The position numbers and the translations under genes are program-made. A stretch of 8,814 nucleotides of DNA from Deltaproteobacteria bacterium. Lineage in GTDB: Bacteria; Desulfobacterota; Anaeroferrophillalia; Anaeroferrophillales; Tharpellaceae. The notes under the pieces are model-generated. The model worked only from the letters and a program-made list of their open reading frames with translations, had not been told where the DNA came from and ran no database searches. Shown piece by piece: positions 6,882 to 8,814 of the stretch (positions are counted from its first letter, which is position 1; each line of letters begins with the position of its first letter). Location: the NCBI GenBank assembly GCA_013153415.1, contig JAADEO010000084.1:1-8814 (forward strand). The letters are read 5' to 3'.

Positions 6882-6934
6882 GCCAAGCCGTTTAAGCACT
6901 CAGCTCCCGTTCAGCCTCAGCGGTCAGGGAATTG

Positions 6935-6953
6935 GGGTCGTTACCCGTTTTTT
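6935..6953 (+). terminator. Weak terminator-like hairpin in the acyltransferase leader
   Basis: GGGT (6935-6938), loop CGTT and ACCC (6943-6946) form a 4-base-pair stem followed by G and six T (6948-6953). The stem is short for an intrinsic terminator. If real, it would partly end efflux-operon transcripts, or attenuate transcripts from the upstream promoter. The rest of the 147-base gap shows nothing else. Confidence 0.22.
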
Positions 6954-7003
6954 CGTAATTTCCGCTTTCCTGCAAGTTCAGCAAACCCAACCCGGTCCCG
7001 ATC

Positions 7004-7729
7004 ATGTTTTCAGGCATCACCAATTTCCTCTACGCGGTCCGCAGCAGCCTGGTCATCGTTCCCAACACCTGCTTCTGGGCCATCGCCTCCTGCATCGTCA
7101 CTTTCACCCCCTGGTCCCGGCGGGGGATAAAATTCTGCGGCAACTGGTGGGGCTGGATCAATCTCCGCCTCAACGGGGTCCGACCGGTCTACAAGGGGCT
7201 CGAACATATCGATCCCGACCAGACTTACATGGTGATCGCCAATCACAAGAGCTTTCTCGACATCTACGCGGTATTCAACTGCCGGGCGCTCTACTGCCTG
7301 TTCGTCGCCAAACAGGAGCTGACCAAGATTCCGATTTTCGGTACGGCACTGCGCCGCAGCGGCTGCATCATCATCGACCGCAGCAACCGCAAGCAGGCGA
7401 TCACGGAATTGCAGCGACAGGGTAAAATCCTCAAGGAGAAGAAATTCTCCATCATCCTCTTTGCCGAGGGCACCAGGACTCCGCCTTCCATCCGCTTGGG
7501 AAAACTCAAAAAAGGCGGCTTCATGCTGGCCTCGCAGCTCGATTTGCCGATCCTGCCGCTGGCGATCAAAAACAGCGGCAACCTCCAGCCCAAGGGCAAA
7601 ATCGCCATCAAACCGGGCACCATCACCCTGACCTTCAGCCCGCCGATCCCTTCCCCTCCCTACAGCGAGAAGGTCGACCTGACGGAAGTCATGGAGAAAA
7701 CCAGGGCCGCAATCGAAGCCCACTTATAG
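7004..7729 (+). CDS. plsC: 1-acyl-sn-glycerol-3-phosphate acyltransferase family protein (PlsC-like)
   Basis: This 241-residue membrane-associated enzyme probably moves an acyl chain onto lysophosphatidate, giving phosphatidate for phospholipid synthesis; related enzymes acylate other lipids. A hydrophobic N-terminus (about 8-35) fits a membrane anchor. Four acyltransferase blocks are visible: NHKSFLD (80-86) with catalytic His81 and Asp86 in the HX4D spacing; KIPIFGTALRRSGCIIIDR (108-126); FAEGTRTP (153-160), in which the usual FPEGTRS has Ala instead of Pro and Thr instead of Ser but Glu155-Gly-Thr-Arg158 is kept; and LPILPLAIKNS (181-191). Length is normal (about 230-260). The only ATG is at 7004 and lacks a clear ribosome binding site. 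It has its own promoter at the end of emrB, so its link to the pump is uncertain. It could be the housekeeping PlsC or a specialised paralogue. Confidence 0.9.
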   Translation: MFSGITNFLYAVRSSLVIVPNTCFWAIASCIVTFTPWSRRGIKFCGNWWGWINLRLNGVRPVYKGLEHIDPDQTYMVIANHKSFLDIYAVFNCRALYCLFVAKQELTKIPIFGTALRRSGCIIIDRSNRKQAITELQRQGKILKEKKFSIILFAEGTRTPPSIRLGKLKKGGFMLASQLDLPILPLAIKNSGNLQPKGKIAIKPGTITLTFSPPIPSPPYSEKVDLTEVMEKTRAAIEAHL

Positions 7730-7847
7730 AAAAGGCAGGGAGACAGCGGCTCAGCCTCAACGAGCACCGATCTTCCGACAAAGCACCGGATCCCCCCCAT
7801 CGCCTGTAAACCCGCTGAGTAATCGTAGAATGTTTATTTCGGAAAGG

Positions 7848-7880
7848 GCTTTACCAGGCCGTCACTCCGACTGGTAAAGC
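7848..7880. terminator. Perfect 10-bp hairpin at the convergent gene junction
   Basis: GCTTTACCAG (7848-7857) and CTGGTAAAGC (7871-7880) are perfect inverted copies around a 13-base loop, which contains the stop codon of the minus-strand ATPase gene. It sits between two convergent genes, where a two-way terminator is expected. Neither strand has a U-run after the stem, so it may act as a pause, a Rho-dependent end or an mRNA-stabilising 3' structure. The rest of the 132-base gap (7730-7861) shows no gene or convincing second hairpin. Confidence 0.5.
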
Positions 7881-8746
7881 AGGGAAGTGACCGTTGCCAG
7901 GCTCTCTGGAGTACTCAGCTCCCCGGCCAGGTCGGGAATCTCCCTGACCGGATAGGCGGCCCGCTGCCGCAGACATTCGCGCCAATCCTGCTGCCTCGAG
8001 TATTTCTCCTCCCAGAAGGAACTCCCCGCACAGACTTCGCCGGGCAACAGCTTATTGAGAATGAAACCGTTGATGCCGATACCGAAATCGGCCAGGGAGG
8101 CGGCTATGTCCAGGGCCTGCTCGACCGGCAGGCGCTCGGGGTTGGCGACTACCCAGGATCGGGTATCGGTTTTCAGAAGTTCGATAATCGCTGCGGTCAA
8201 CTCCAGCCACTGGTTGATCAGGGCGAGGGGATCAACCCGGCTGAAAACATTTTTGACCTTGATGTAGACTTTCTGAGCCTGGGTCAGGTGGGAATAGAAG
8301 AGGCGCTGGACGAAAAGCAGGTTCAGGGTGGTGACCGTCGGTGCCGTATCCCAGACGATGGTCTCGTATCGGCCGGAGCGGGCCGCAGTGAGCAGATAAT
8401 CGAGCATGAATTCCTCGTCGATGCCCGGGGCGCCTTCGATATAGTCGATAATCTCACGGCCCACCGGCAGAAACGAGGAGAGCACGGTGTAGATCTCGTC
8501 AGCAAATTTCTTGCGCCAGAGATCCAGAACCAGACGCCGGGTCAGCTCGACCACCTCGAGATTTTCATCAACCTCGGTAACCCTCTGATCCAAAGGCCGG
8601 GAAAAAATCTCCGACAAGGACCCCGAAGGGTCCGTCGAGATCAACAGGGTCCGCCCGAAACGAGAATGATACAAGGCTCCGGCCACCGACATGGTGGTTT
8701 TGCCGACCCCTCCCTTACCAGTGAACATCTCGATCTTCGTTGCCAC
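7862..8746 (-). CDS. ArsA/Get3-family anion-transporting-like ATPase
   Basis: This 294-residue cytoplasmic protein belongs to the deviant-Walker P-loop ATPases of the ArsA/Get3 group. Visible motifs: GKGGVGKTT at 10-18 with the signature Lys11 and Lys16; LLISTDPSGSLSEIF at 34-48, matching the switch I block STDPAHSLSDxF of Get3; and IVWDTAPTVTTLNLL at 129-143, matching the switch II block DTAPTGHTLRLL but with Gly-His replaced by Val-Thr. It has a single ATPase domain, unlike the double-domain E. coli ArsA, so it would work as a dimer or with a partner. GTG at 8746 was chosen because GGAGG at 8757-8753 lies 6 bases upstream and the P-loop then sits near the N-terminus, as usual. ATGs at 8767 and 8812 lack such a site. 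No arsenic genes are nearby, so a role in arsenite efflux is not supported; the true role is unknown. Confidence 0.88.
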   Translation of the reverse strand: MATKIEMFTGKGGVGKTTMSVAGALYHSRFGRTLLISTDPSGSLSEIFSRPLDQRVTEVDENLEVVELTRRLVLDLWRKKFADEIYTVLSSFLPVGREIIDYIEGAPGIDEEFMLDYLLTAARSGRYETIVWDTAPTVTTLNLLFVQRLFYSHLTQAQKVYIKVKNVFSRVDPLALINQWLELTAAIIELLKTDTRSWVVANPERLPVEQALDIAASLADFGIGINGFILNKLLPGEVCAGSSFWEEKYSRQQDWRECLRQRAAYPVREIPDLAGELSTPESLATVTSLLYQSE

Positions 8747-8757
8747 TCCCAGCCTCC
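8744..8757 (-). promoter_or_regulatory. Ribosome binding site and GTG start of the ArsA-like gene
   Basis: On the minus strand GGAGG (8757-8753) is separated by 6 bases from GTG (8746-8744). This favours the GTG over two upstream in-frame ATGs. The remaining bases to the window end (8747-8814) hold no convincing promoter; an 8-base palindrome CAAGCTTG at 8781-8788 is the only structure seen. Confidence 0.65.
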
Positions 8758-8814
8758 GGTTTTTCATGTATTCGCAGTTACAAGCTTGAAGACCAATCTG
8801 AAAACTACTCAAGA

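Noticed and set aside
6853..7425. 190-codon frame across the emrB-plsC gap
   Set aside because: It continues as an out-of-phase reading of the acyltransferase gene; the gap instead carries promoter signals.

Overview
The window is about 8.8 kb of GC-rich, densely coding DNA from a Gram-negative bacterium. A TolC-type outer-membrane channel with a signal peptide and a periplasmic TRAP binding protein establish the Gram-negative envelope. The combination of a DctPQM TRAP importer, an EmrAB-TolC type pump and a short ArsA-family ATPase would fit a Desulfobacterota (deltaproteobacterial, Desulfuromonas/Geobacter-like) genome. That placement is an inference from style and gene content, not proven by any marker gene here.

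Layout. Positions 1-1822 (minus strand) hold a TRAP importer operon in the order dctP, dctQ, dctM. The genes are translationally coupled by overlapping stop/start codons, and dctM runs off the left edge after 93 codons. A 243-bp divergent control region (1823-2065) separates it from a plus-strand operon (2066-6856): a TetR-family repressor, a TolC-like channel (TTG start inside the repressor's last codons), an EmrA-like membrane fusion protein (GTG start) and a 14-TM EmrB-like DHA2 transporter. After a 147-bp gap carrying its own good promoter comes a PlsC-type acyltransferase (7004-7729). It faces a convergent ArsA/Get3-family ATPase (7862-8746, minus). A 10-bp perfect hairpin sits on the ATPase stop codon between them.

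How the genes work together. The TetR protein probably represses its own operon through an inverted repeat lying just downstream of a TTGACA promoter. When an inducer binds, the three pump parts are made together and form a continuous channel that expels a hydrophobic toxic compound from the inner membrane to outside. The divergent TRAP system imports an organic acid using an ion gradient. Its promoter region has a different inverted repeat, so it is probably under a separate regulator.

No gap longer than 300 bases lacks a gene. I saw no tRNA, rRNA, CRISPR array, insertion sequence or attachment site. All genes look intact apart from the edge-truncated dctM. I do not see a clearly undescribed system. 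The most useful leads are the operators in the divergent region, the acyltransferase beside an EmrAB-type pump, and the ArsA-like ATPase with an altered signature motif.
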